From: Deinococcus psychrotolerans
GTDB lineage: Bacteria; Deinococcota; Deinococci; Deinococcales; Deinococcaceae
Assembly (NCBI RefSeq): GCF_003860465.1
Contig: NZ_CP034186.1
Coordinates: 124,001 to 188,000 of the forward strand
Reading direction: 5' to 3'
DNA: 64,000 bases
Part shown: positions 34,615-42,937 of the stretch, piece after piece
How positions within the stretch are numbered: position 1 is the stretch's first letter
Layout of the letters: each line of letters starts with the position of its first letter
Notes under the pieces: model-generated
What the model was told of the DNA's origin: nothing
The model's database searches: none
Seen by the model: only the letters and a program-made list of their open reading frames with translations
Position numbers and translations under genes: made by a program

Positions 34615-36165
34615 CTATTTGCTGACGGTTCCCAGCTTCAACAAGAACGGAGCAATCGGGTCGAGCGCAAAGCCTTTGAGGTTTTTGTTGTAGGCGACCA
34701 CCTGTTTGGCGTGGTCGACAAATAGCCATGGCGCGTCGTCCACGATGACGGCTTCGGCCTGCTGGTAAAGGCCGCCGCGCTTCTTGGGATCTGCCTCGGC
34801 CCGCGCTCTAGTCATCAAGCTGTCGGCAGCCGCGCTTTTGTAAAAGCCGGTGTTGAAGCCCGGCGGAAACGAGCTGCTGGAGAGCAGCGGATCGAGCACG
34901 AAAGCGGGATCGACCGCCACGTTCATCCAAGACATCTGCCACATTTCCAGCCCGGACTTGTCGGCTCCCGCTCCGATCTTGGACAGGTAAGTGCCCCAAT
35001 CGAGCTGCTGAATATTGATCTTGATCCCGATCTGGCTGAGGTAGGCCTGAATGGCGGTTCCCATCGCCACCGGGCTCTGCATCCCCGAACCCGAGGTGGG
35101 GACGAGCATGGTGGCGGTAAAGCCGTTGGGGAAACCGGCCTGGGTCAGCAGCGCTTTGGCTTTGGCGGTGTCGTAGGTGTAGGGCTTGAGGTCGGTGTTG
35201 TAGCCCGACTGCATCGAGGCCAGCGGCTGGGTCGCCATCACGCCGGTGTCGTACAAGATGCCCTTGATCATACCGGGACGGTCGATCGCGTAGCTCATGG
35301 CCTGACGCACCAGCTTGTTGTTGAACGGGGCTTTGTTGAGGTTCATCCCGATCCACCAGATGTGCGGCCCCGCGCCGGTGGCGACGTTGAAGCCCGCCGT
35401 TTTCAGGGACGCCAGATTTTCAGGGGCTGGATTGATCACCAGGTCCACCGTGCCAGATTGGAGGGATGTGGCCCGCTGGCCGGTCTGCACGATGGGCAGC
35501 CACACCAAGCGGTCTGCGCCGGGGGTTGCTCCCTTGAAGTAGGTGTTTTTCTTGAGGATCAGTTGCCCACCCCGGCTCCAGCTCTCGTAGCCGTACGGCC
35601 CACTCCCCGAGCCTTGCAGAGCAAAGGTCTTGCCCAATTTCAGCGCCACCTTCGGGTTGACGATGAAGCTGGTGGGCACCGTCAGTGCCGCCAGAAAGGC
35701 CGCGTCCGGCTTGTTCATCACGAACTGCACCGTCGTGGCATTGACTTTTTTGACGGTCTTGAGCGAGCCGTAGTAAAACTCGGCAAAGGGAAACGGCCCG
35801 AATTTATTGCCGGGGTTGGCTTTGTCGAGCTGCCGCATGAAGGTAAACGCCACAGCGTCGGCGTCGAGTGGATCGCCGCTTGAAAACTTGAGGCCGGGCC
35901 GCAGCGTAAAGGTGTAGGTGAGGCGGTCAGCCGAGAGCGTCCACTTGGACGCCAGACCCGGCTGGATCCCGCCGGTTTTGCCGATCATGACCAGCGGCTC
36001 GTACATCTGGGTCAGCACCTGCATGCTGTTGATGTCGGTGACCTGCGCGGGATCGAGCGAGGTGGCGTCGGCTTCGTAGCCGATCACGATCTGCTTGACG
36101 GCTTGGGCGTGGGCAACGGGGCTGATGGCAGCGGACAACAGGAACAGGGTCAGCATTCGTTTCAT
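34615..36165 (-). CDS. Peptide-binding protein, SBP family 5
   Basis: A 516-residue periplasmic binding protein with Sec signal peptide (MKRMLTLFLLSAAISPVAHA) and no lipobox. Hallmarks: ATSLDPAQVTDINSMQVLT, RPGLKFSSGDPLDADAVAFT, GSGSGPYGYESW and APFNNKLVRQAMSYAIDRPG. TGGAGG stands before the ATG. It is the fourth gene of a leftward unit: DppB-type, DppC-type, DUF1028, binding protein. The neighbour DUF1028 and the M20 gene downstream suggest that imported peptides are processed by both. Confidence 0.9.
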   Translation of the reverse strand: MKRMLTLFLLSAAISPVAHAQAVKQIVIGYEADATSLDPAQVTDINSMQVLTQMYEPLVMIGKTGGIQPGLASKWTLSADRLTYTFTLRPGLKFSSGDPLDADAVAFTFMRQLDKANPGNKFGPFPFAEFYYGSLKTVKKVNATTVQFVMNKPDAAFLAALTVPTSFIVNPKVALKLGKTFALQGSGSGPYGYESWSRGGQLILKKNTYFKGATPGADRLVWLPIVQTGQRATSLQSGTVDLVINPAPENLASLKTAGFNVATGAGPHIWWIGMNLNKAPFNNKLVRQAMSYAIDRPGMIKGILYDTGVMATQPLASMQSGYNTDLKPYTYDTAKAKALLTQAGFPNGFTATMLVPTSGSGMQSPVAMGTAIQAYLSQIGIKINIQQLDWGTYLSKIGAGADKSGLEMWQMSWMNVAVDPAFVLDPLLSSSSFPPGFNTGFYKSAAADSLMTRARAEADPKKRGGLYQQAEAVIVDDAPWLFVDHAKQVVAYNKNLKGFALDPIAPFLLKLGTVSK

Positions 36166-36216
36166 AATCGGGCCTCCAAAGGTTACTGAGCGTAGGGAAA
36201 GGGAGAGGGCAGGGAA

Positions 36217-36930
36217 TTACTGGTCTTGCAGCAAACCGCTTGCACGGGCGGCCTGCATATCGAAAGTGCCCAGCGGCTGGGCTTTGGTGGGCATCATGTC
36301 GAGGAGCGGAACGAGACTGACTTTGGCGACTTCATAGACGCGCCGGAGTTCAGCCACTGGAGCGCTGTGTTCGTCCACCCGCAGGTCGAGCCAGGGGTAA
36401 TCCTCGCCGGCGTGAACCTTGACGGCGGCAGAAACCTTGCCGCGCTTGTCGCCGCCTGCCGCTTGCCCGGCTTCCAGCGCCGAGATCAGGCGCTCGACGA
36501 GCGGATTTCCGGTGCTGCCGAGGAAACTGTGCTGCATGGCCTCCAGCGTCTCCGCGCCGACCAGCATGTTGCCGGCGATGGCGTAGTGCGGGCCGGTCAG
36601 CTCGCCGTACCACCCGTCACAGGCGCTGCCTGAGAAGGCCGCTGACCCACCGTGCCGGTCGACCACGCCGAGCTGGCGCAGCTCTATGCCCCCGTCCAGC
36701 GCTTTGAGAGCGGCGAGCGTTTCCTCGGCACTCTTTCCCTGCGCCAGCAACTCCAGGCCCCACAGTCCCAGATAAGGATTCACAAAGGACTGGGTGGCGA
36801 CTGCGCCCACACCCGAGCGCACGAACGGGCAGAGCATCCCGACGCCCGGAATGGCGGTCGATACAGCGACACCGAGGTGCCCGGTGTCGGGACAGTGAGC
36901 GGTGATCGAAAACGTGGCGAGCTTGACCAT
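36217..36930 (-). CDS. DUF1028 protein, putative Ntn-hydrolase-like enzyme
   Basis: A 237-residue protein of the DUF1028 family. It opens with the conserved FSITAHCPDTGHLGVAVSTA, followed by GVGAVATQSFVNPYLG, ETLAALKALDGG and YAIAGNMLVG; the end carries VDEHSAPVAELRRVYEVAK. DUF1028 is thought to resemble Ntn hydrolases and often sits in peptide or amino acid uptake operons; its reaction is not known. Here it lies between the DppC-type permease and the binding protein, 20 and 51 bases away, so it is probably co-transcribed. GGAGG precedes the start. The placement supports a cytoplasmic job on imported peptides or amides. Confidence 0.85.
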   Translation of the reverse strand: MVKLATFSITAHCPDTGHLGVAVSTAIPGVGMLCPFVRSGVGAVATQSFVNPYLGLWGLELLAQGKSAEETLAALKALDGGIELRQLGVVDRHGGSAAFSGSACDGWYGELTGPHYAIAGNMLVGAETLEAMQHSFLGSTGNPLVERLISALEAGQAAGGDKRGKVSAAVKVHAGEDYPWLDLRVDEHSAPVAELRRVYEVAKVSLVPLLDMMPTKAQPLGTFDMQAARASGLLQDQ

Positions 36931-36950
36931 CTGTAACCTCCTTGAGCCGT

Positions 36951-37817
36951 TTACTTTTCGCGCAGGGCGGCGGCCCGCAGACCCACACCGAAGAGGTTCA
37001 TGCCGACTGAGGCCAGCACGATCATCAGCCCCGGCAACATGGCAATCTGCGGCATGGACGACATGTAGTTCTGAGATTCCGCCAGCATGCTGCCCCAGTC
37101 GGCGGTGGGCGGCTGGGTGCCCAGTCCCAGGAAGCTGAGCGCCGAAGTCTGGCCCAGCATCCAGCCTGCCGTCAGGAAGAAGGTGGAGATCAGCACGCTC
37201 AGCACGTTGGGCAGCATGTGCATCCAGATGATGCGGCTGTTGCCCGCACCCAGCGCCTTGGCAGCGGTGATGAATTCGCGTTCGCGCACCCGGATCGCCT
37301 CGCTGCGCACCAGCCGCAGGGTGAACGGCAGATTGGCGATGGCGACGGCCAGCAGGGCATTGAAGGTCGACGGGCCAAGCGCCGCCACCAGCAAGATGGC
37401 CAGCAGGATGAAGGGAAAGCCCATCAGGATATCGGTCACGCGCAGGGCAATCAGATCGATCCAGCGTCCGAAAAAAGCAGCGGTGAGGCCGACTGTGGCG
37501 CTGATTGCCGTCGAAATCAGGGCCGCCGTGAAGCTGCTGAGAAGGCTGATGCGGCCTCCGTAGAGCAGGCGGCTGAGCAGGTCGCGGCCCAGATTGTCTG
37601 TTCCCAAAAGGTGATCCGGTGAGCCGAGTGGCTGGAGCGCCAGCGCCGGATTGATCATGTTGGGGTCGACCCGGCTGAGCAGGGGAGCCAGCAGAGAGAG
37701 CAGGGCCAAGATCAGCATCAGCGCTCCGCCGATCGTCAGGTAGCCGTTGAGCTTCAGAAGCCGCCGGGGGGCGCGGGGTTGGGCGGTGAGCGCCGCGTTG
37801 GAAGCTGCGTCAGACAC
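36951..37817 (-). CDS. Peptide ABC transporter permease, DppC type
   Basis: A 288-residue permease. Seen: the N-terminal helix LTIGGALMLILALLSLLAPL, LGTDNLGRDLLSRLLYGGRI, several membrane helices and the EAA loop EREFITAAKALGAGNSRIIW. It overlaps the upstream DppB-type gene by 8 bases, which implies coupled translation. No ATPase gene is in the unit. Confidence 0.9.
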   Translation of the reverse strand: MSDAASNAALTAQPRAPRRLLKLNGYLTIGGALMLILALLSLLAPLLSRVDPNMINPALALQPLGSPDHLLGTDNLGRDLLSRLLYGGRISLLSSFTAALISTAISATVGLTAAFFGRWIDLIALRVTDILMGFPFILLAILLVAALGPSTFNALLAVAIANLPFTLRLVRSEAIRVREREFITAAKALGAGNSRIIWMHMLPNVLSVLISTFFLTAGWMLGQTSALSFLGLGTQPPTADWGSMLAESQNYMSSMPQIAMLPGLMIVLASVGMNLFGVGLRAAALREK

Positions 37818-38763
37818 TTTGACCCCGCTGGCGTGGATCGACTAGGCCGTACGAGGCTTCCACCAGAAAGTTGACGACCACGAAAATGGCGGCCAGGATC
37901 AAGCTGGCTCCCAGCACCACCGGATAGTCGCGGCTGATGGCCGACTGCACCAGCAGCTGTCCAATGCCCGGCCAGTTAAAGACGTTCTCCACCAGCACCG
38001 AACCGCCGATGACGTAATTCATTTCCAGCCCCAGCGTCGTGATGACCGGAATCCAGGTGTTGCGCAGCGCGTGCCTGACCACCGCCCGGTTGGCCGATAA
38101 ACCTTTGGCCACCCCGGTGCGGACATAATCTTGCTTGATCTCTTCGAGCAGCGTCGAGCGCGTGATCTGGGCGATGACGGCGGCAGGAGCCAGCGCCAGC
38201 GTCAGTACTGGCAAGATCAAGTGCCGGGTTATGTCACTCAGGTTCGGCTCGGCTCCCGGTGACGACATCCCACTGGTGGGAAGCCAGCCCAACGACAAAC
38301 CGAACACCAAGATCAGCACCAGACCCAGCCAGAACACCGGCATCGCCAGGCCCACGAACATCACCGTGTTGGCGGTGTGATCCACCCAACCGCGCCGGTA
38401 CATTCCGCTTAGCACGCCTGCCAAAATGCCCAGCACCGTCGACAAGATAAAAGCCGGGAGCGCCAAGATCACCGAGTTGTGCAGCCGCTCGGCCAGAATG
38501 GTCGTGACCGGAGCTTTGAGCATGATCGATGTTCCCAAGTCGCCCTGAAAGACGCGGGCCAGCCAGTGGCCGTACTGCACCGGCAGCGGTTGATCCAGTC
38601 CCAGTTCCAGCGTGAGACGGCTCAGGGCCTCAGGCGTAGCGAACGAGCCCAGCAGCAACTGCGCCGGGTTGCCCGGAGCCAAGTGCAGGGCCAGAAATAC
38701 GGTGAGCGACACCCCCCAGAGCACAAACAGGAACATCATCACAGAGCGGAGTAAAGCAAGCAA
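37810..38763 (-). CDS. Peptide ABC transporter permease, DppB type
   Basis: A 317-residue permease, first gene of the leftward unit. The start is put at the TTG at 38763, with GAGGA 7 bases before it, giving (M)LALLRSVMMFLFVLWGVSL and a normal family length. The frame is open upstream to 38928 but that part covers the promoter region. Hallmarks: APGNPAQLLLGSFATPEALS, EAA loop QDYVRTGVAKGLSANRAVVR, and the ending VEASYGLVDPRQRG. The divergent binding-protein gene starts at 39048. Confidence 0.88.
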   Translation of the reverse strand: MLALLRSVMMFLFVLWGVSLTVFLALHLAPGNPAQLLLGSFATPEALSRLTLELGLDQPLPVQYGHWLARVFQGDLGTSIMLKAPVTTILAERLHNSVILALPAFILSTVLGILAGVLSGMYRRGWVDHTANTVMFVGLAMPVFWLGLVLILVFGLSLGWLPTSGMSSPGAEPNLSDITRHLILPVLTLALAPAAVIAQITRSTLLEEIKQDYVRTGVAKGLSANRAVVRHALRNTWIPVITTLGLEMNYVIGGSVLVENVFNWPGIGQLLVQSAISRDYPVVLGASLILAAIFVVVNFLVEASYGLVDPRQRGQSV

Positions 38764-38807
38764 AGCGGTCTCCTCTGGGCGTCCAGCCCACGAGATTGTG
38801 AATGAAA

Positions 38808-38834
38808 CTATTCCATATATAGAACAATGAATAG
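38808..38834. promoter_or_regulatory. Inverted repeat in the divergent promoter region, site 1
   Basis: CTATTC (38808-38813) and GAATAG (38829-38834) with a 15-base AT-rich centre that contains TTCCATATATAGAA. It lies about 45-70 bases upstream of the leftward permease start at 38763. Read on the minus strand it begins CTATTCATTGTTC, very close to site 2 at 38950. Confidence 0.45.
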
Positions 38835-38949
38835 AATGCACCAGCCAGCTTGATCTGTCAATCGGTGCTCCGAGCCGAGTGGAGCAGCGTCTGTAGCGCT
38901 TGACCCTATACGGCAGATGAATTGACAAAATCCATGCTGTGACGCCATG

Positions 38950-38977
38950 CTATTCATGTTCAATAAATTCTGAATGG
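38950..38977. promoter_or_regulatory. Inverted repeat in the divergent promoter region, site 2
   Basis: CTATTCA (38950-38956) and TGAATGG (38971-38977), imperfect arms with a 14-base centre; it reads CTATTCATGTTC, like site 1. It lies about 70-100 bases upstream of the binding-protein start at 39048. Just upstream stands TTGACA (38922-38927), a possible -35 box, though no good -10 box follows at the right spacing. Confidence 0.4.
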
Positions 38978-39047
38978 TTTTATTCCACCTTCCCACTTCT
39001 ACCCGCTTGAAGTCGTCCGCCCCTTTTTCTTGTTCAGGAGGATGTTT

Positions 39048-40574
39048 ATGCTGCGGTCTTCTCAATGCACCGGACGCTCTTTGTTCCTTACCCTCGCTCT
39101 GGCGGCCGTGGCCAGTGCCGCTGCACAGACCCCGGTCAAGGGCGGCAGTTTGACCGTGGGGCAGCAGGCGGACATTGTCGGCCTCGACCCGGCCACCGTG
39201 TCTGCGGCTTCGTCGACTTCCGTGATCGAGCAGCTCTACAGTTCGCTGCTCTCGGTGAACCCCACAGGAAGCGTGCAACCTGAGCTGGCCCTCAAGTGGA
39301 CGGTTTCTCCAGACGGTTTGAAATACACCTTTACCCTGCGTCCGGGAGTCAAGTTCGCCGATGGCCGCCCACTCACCGCCGCCGACGTGGTGTACACCAT
39401 CAAGCGCATTACCGATCCCAAGACCGCTTCGCCGCGCCAGAACGACCTCGGGAAGATCGCCTCCCTCAGCGCTCCCAATCCGGTCACGGTGATCGTGCAG
39501 CTCAAAGAACCCTTCGCCCCCTTCCTCACCAAGGTGGCTTCGCCCCTGATGGGTATCATTCCTGCCGAATACGACAAGACCCATGATCTGAACAAACAAC
39601 CGATGGGTTCCGGGCCTTTCAAATTCGGCGCTTGGGTGCCCGGCGACAGTGTGACGCTCAGCCGCAACCCCAATTACTGGGAAAACGGCAGACCCTACGT
39701 CGATACACTGGTCTTCAAGGCCCTCAAAGACGATGTGACCCGCATGATTGACGTTCAGAGCGCCGTGGTGGACTTGGCGCTGAGCGTGCCACAAAATCAG
39801 GTAGACCGCCTCAAAGCTCTGCCCGGCATGAGCGTGGTGGGAGGCCCCGGCACCTGGTACGACTACCTCGGCCTGAACTTGGCCCAGAAGCCCTTCAACG
39901 ACGTGAGGGTGCGTCAGGCTCTCGCTTACGCCGTCGACCGTGACTCGATTGTCAAGACCGTTTTGTTCGGCAAGGGCACGCCCATCTTCTGCGGCCCGGT
40001 GCCGCCGTCGAGTTGGGCCTACGCGACCTGCAAGACGCAGGTTCTCAATCTGGCCAAGGCCAAGCAGTTGATGAACGCTGCGGGCTATGCCAAGGGCTTT
40101 GACATGACCATCAAAGTCGGGGCGGACTACAAATCACAGGTAAACATCGCTCAGGCGATTCAGGCTCAGCTCAAGCCGCTGAACATCAACGTCAAGGTGA
40201 TGCCGATGGAATGGGGGGCGTTCCTGAACGATTACAACGCCAAGCGCTTCGACGCGGTGGTGCTGGGCTGGATCGGCTCGGTCGATCCGGACGACTTCTT
40301 GTACTTCCAGTTTCACACCGGCGAGAAATTCAATACCCAGAGCTTTTCCAACAAGCAGGTCGACACGCTCCTCGAAACGGGTCGGCGCACGGTGGATCAG
40401 GCCAAGCGCGGGGCCGTGTATAAGCAGGTGCAGCAAGTGATCTCCTCACAGGTCGGGTACGTCTTCCTCCACATCAACGACCAGTACGAGGCTTTCCGGC
40501 CCGCCGTCAAGGGGTACGTCCACTACGCCACCGGCTCCCTGAAATCGCTCAAAGATATTTGGATCGACAAGTAA
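39048..40574 (+). CDS. Peptide-binding protein, SBP family 5
   Basis: A 508-residue periplasmic binding protein with signal peptide (ending near ASAAAQ) and no lipobox at the cleavage site. Hallmarks: GGSLTVGQQADIVGLDPATV, RPGVKFADGRPLTAADVVYT, KQPMGSGPFKFGAW and KPFNDVRVRQALAYAVDRDS. The start at 39048 follows AGGAGG with 6 bases between; earlier in-frame codons (39030, 39042) overlap that site. First gene of a rightward A-B-C unit with the permease start only 3 bases after its stop. Confidence 0.9.
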   Translation: MLRSSQCTGRSLFLTLALAAVASAAAQTPVKGGSLTVGQQADIVGLDPATVSAASSTSVIEQLYSSLLSVNPTGSVQPELALKWTVSPDGLKYTFTLRPGVKFADGRPLTAADVVYTIKRITDPKTASPRQNDLGKIASLSAPNPVTVIVQLKEPFAPFLTKVASPLMGIIPAEYDKTHDLNKQPMGSGPFKFGAWVPGDSVTLSRNPNYWENGRPYVDTLVFKALKDDVTRMIDVQSAVVDLALSVPQNQVDRLKALPGMSVVGGPGTWYDYLGLNLAQKPFNDVRVRQALAYAVDRDSIVKTVLFGKGTPIFCGPVPPSSWAYATCKTQVLNLAKAKQLMNAAGYAKGFDMTIKVGADYKSQVNIAQAIQAQLKPLNINVKVMPMEWGAFLNDYNAKRFDAVVLGWIGSVDPDDFLYFQFHTGEKFNTQSFSNKQVDTLLETGRRTVDQAKRGAVYKQVQQVISSQVGYVFLHINDQYEAFRPAVKGYVHYATGSLKSLKDIWIDK

Positions 40575-40577
40575 GCC

Positions 40578-41522
40578 ATGCTCAGTTACCTTGCCCGGCG
40601 TTTGCTCACCATCGTCCCGGTGCTGCTGGGCATCACGGTCATCGCCTACTTCCTCACCCGCACCATACCGGGAGACGCCGTCGCCATTTTGCTCGGTACC
40701 CAGAATGATCCGGTGGTGGCCGCACAACTCCGGCACAACTTGCACCTCGACCAGCCGGTGATCTTGGGGTACTTCGATTGGCTCAGTCAGGTCTTACGCG
40801 GCCACCTTGGGCAGTCGATCCGCTCGGGAGCCGACATCGGCCCAGACCTCGTCCAGCGCTTTGCCCGGAGTGCGCAGTTGTCGCTGGCCGCCATCTTGTT
40901 GGCGGTGGTGGTGGGGATTCCGGCGGGGATTGCCGCTGCCGTGCGGCGAAACCGTTGGCCGGATCAACTGATCAGTGTGGCCGCGCTGCTGGGCATCTCG
41001 ACGCCGGATTTCTGGCTGGGCACTATTTTGGTTTTGGTGTTTTCTTTGCAACTCCAATGGCTGCCCCCGGCTGGTTACGTGCCGCCCAGCAGCGGTGTGT
41101 TGCCGTTTCTCAAAGTTCTGCTCCTGCCCGCCCTGACGCTGGGCCTCCAGATCGCATCGATCATTACCCGCTTTACCCGCGCGGCCATGTTGGACGTCTT
41201 GACCCAGGACTATGTCCGCACCGCCCGCGCCAAGGGCCAGACCCAGCACCGAATTTTCTACGGTCACGCTCTGAAAAATGCCGCCATCCCTATTCTCACG
41301 GTGATCGGCCTGAATTTCGGGTTTCTGCTGGGCGGCACCGTCATCGTGGAAACCATCTTCAGCTGGCCGGGCGTGGGCAATCTGGTACTCACGGCCATCA
41401 ATCAGCGGGATTATCCTGTGGTTCAGGCCTGCGTGATGCTCTTTGCCATCACCTTCACCCTCATCAATCTGGCCATTGATCTGCTGTACGGTCTGGTCGA
41501 TCCCCGGGTACGGTACTCATGA
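40578..41522 (+). CDS. Peptide ABC transporter permease, DppB type
   Basis: A 314-residue permease. Seen: the N-terminal helix ARRLLTIVPVLLGITVIAYF, PGDAVAILLGTQNDPVVAAQ, the EAA loop QDYVRTARAKGQTQHRIFYG and the ending DLLYGLVDPRVRYS. It overlaps the next gene by 4 bases (ATGA). It resembles the DppB-type protein at 23924 and 61155 in layout. Confidence 0.9.
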   Translation: MLSYLARRLLTIVPVLLGITVIAYFLTRTIPGDAVAILLGTQNDPVVAAQLRHNLHLDQPVILGYFDWLSQVLRGHLGQSIRSGADIGPDLVQRFARSAQLSLAAILLAVVVGIPAGIAAAVRRNRWPDQLISVAALLGISTPDFWLGTILVLVFSLQLQWLPPAGYVPPSSGVLPFLKVLLLPALTLGLQIASIITRFTRAAMLDVLTQDYVRTARAKGQTQHRIFYGHALKNAAIPILTVIGLNFGFLLGGTVIVETIFSWPGVGNLVLTAINQRDYPVVQACVMLFAITFTLINLAIDLLYGLVDPRVRYS

Positions 41523-42379
41523 CCCCAAAGATAAGCATCGCACCCACCCGTTCGCACCTTCCCTGGAAGCGTCTGTTCAGAAACCGCGCCCTGCTCATCG
41601 GGGGCGTCCTGATTACGGTGATGGTGATTCTGGCCCTCTTCGCGCCCTGGCTCGCTCCATACGGCCCGGCTGAGCAGCACACTGACCACGCCCTCGCCTC
41701 GCCCTCGGCGCAGTTTTTGCTCGGCACCGACATGTTCGGGCGCGATCAGCTCAGCCGCATCATCTACGGCACCCGGCTTTCCTTTCTGGTTTCGGCAGTA
41801 TCGGTCAGCATTGCCCTGCTGCTCGGCACGGCTTTGGCACTCCTGGCCGTGACCTACCGTGGCTGGGTGGACGGCGTGATCATGCGCCTGATGGACATCT
41901 TGTTCGCCTTTCCCTTTTTGCTGCTGGTGCTGGGCATTATGGCGGCTTTCGGGGCGACCCTGACGAACGCCATGATTGCGATCGGCATCGTGTATACCCC
42001 GTCTTTTGCGCGTGTGGCCCGCGCCTCCGCACTCGGCGTAATGGAGCAGGACTATATCGAGGCTGCTCACGGGCTGGGCATCAGTCAGCTGCGACTGATT
42101 GTCCGGCACGTGCTGCCCAATATCTTGGGGCCGCTGATTATTCAGACCAGCCTCTCGCTGGCCTTTGCGATTCTGGCCGAGGCGGCCCTGTCGTTTCTGG
42201 GTCTGGGGGCGCAGCCGCCCACCGCCTCCTGGGGCCTGATGCTCAACGAAGGCCGCGACTTCTTTTATCAGGCCCCCTGGCTGGCGGTGTTTCCGGGCGT
42301 CGCCGTGACGCTCGCCGTACTGGCCTTCAACCTCCTCGGCGACGGCCTGCGCGACGCCTTCGATCCGCGTTCCCGGTAA
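41519..42379 (+). CDS. Peptide ABC transporter permease, DppC type
   Basis: A 286-residue permease, translationally coupled to the gene before it. Seen: one N-terminal helix, LGTDMFGRDQLSRIIYGTRL, the EAA loop EQDYIEAAHGLGISQLRLIV and the family ending GDGLRDAFDPRSR. It ends the operon. A hairpin at 42556-42596 lies 180 bases downstream. Confidence 0.9.
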   Translation: MTPKISIAPTRSHLPWKRLFRNRALLIGGVLITVMVILALFAPWLAPYGPAEQHTDHALASPSAQFLLGTDMFGRDQLSRIIYGTRLSFLVSAVSVSIALLLGTALALLAVTYRGWVDGVIMRLMDILFAFPFLLLVLGIMAAFGATLTNAMIAIGIVYTPSFARVARASALGVMEQDYIEAAHGLGISQLRLIVRHVLPNILGPLIIQTSLSLAFAILAEAALSFLGLGAQPPTASWGLMLNEGRDFFYQAPWLAVFPGVAVTLAVLAFNLLGDGLRDAFDPRSR

Positions 42380-42937
42380 TGAGCAGTCCGAGAAAGAAAG
42401 GCGCTCTTGACCGCGACAAATTGACATACCGTGAGATCATGGGCCTGTTCTTCAGTTTCTAAGATAGGACGCTGACGCTCGGGCAGCGGAGTGGCGGCAG
42501 TGGCCTCAAACAGCCGGGCCGCCACCAGTACCAAAACCAGCGGTAGTGAAATCAGCTCAGCGCATCAGACTGATAACAACGTTCTGATGCGCTGAGTCTT
42601 GTGACCTGCACCAGCATCATCAGTGGAATCAATACCCTTTCCTATCCTCTACCCTTGTGTTTTGAGTACGCAGGGGTAGAGACTTGTCCGGTGTACCGAC
42701 CACCACTTTCCGCCTTGAAATTTCGGCCCAGCACTCCGCAGCAGTCTTGCCGTAAGCACTTGGCCGTGGGCAGAGCCGTCACAGGTTCACCACAAAAAGA
42801 CGGACAAAACAATACACACCCTCAAATTTGATCTTCTTGGGGACGGCAGGCGTGAGCGACTCAGAAGCCAGTCCCCAATTTCCGCGTAAGTCCTAAGATT
42901 TTGAGCGCCCTGAACAGGCTTTTTCAGGAGATCACTG
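42380..42937. other. Gap downstream of the transporter operon
   Basis: Apart from the terminator at 42556-42596, I see no gene. A short minus-strand open frame (about 42400-42534) reads protein-like (AARLFEATAATPLPERQRPI) but matches nothing I know and may be a gene remnant or chance. The last 100 bases should carry the promoter of the CorA-like gene, with AGGAG before its ATG. Confidence 0.3.
42556..42600 (+). terminator. Intrinsic terminator
   Basis: CTCAGCGCATCAGA (42556-42569) and TCTGATGCGCTGAG (42583-42596), a perfect 14-bp stem with a 13-base loop, followed by TCTT. It should end the rightward transporter operon. Confidence 0.75.
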
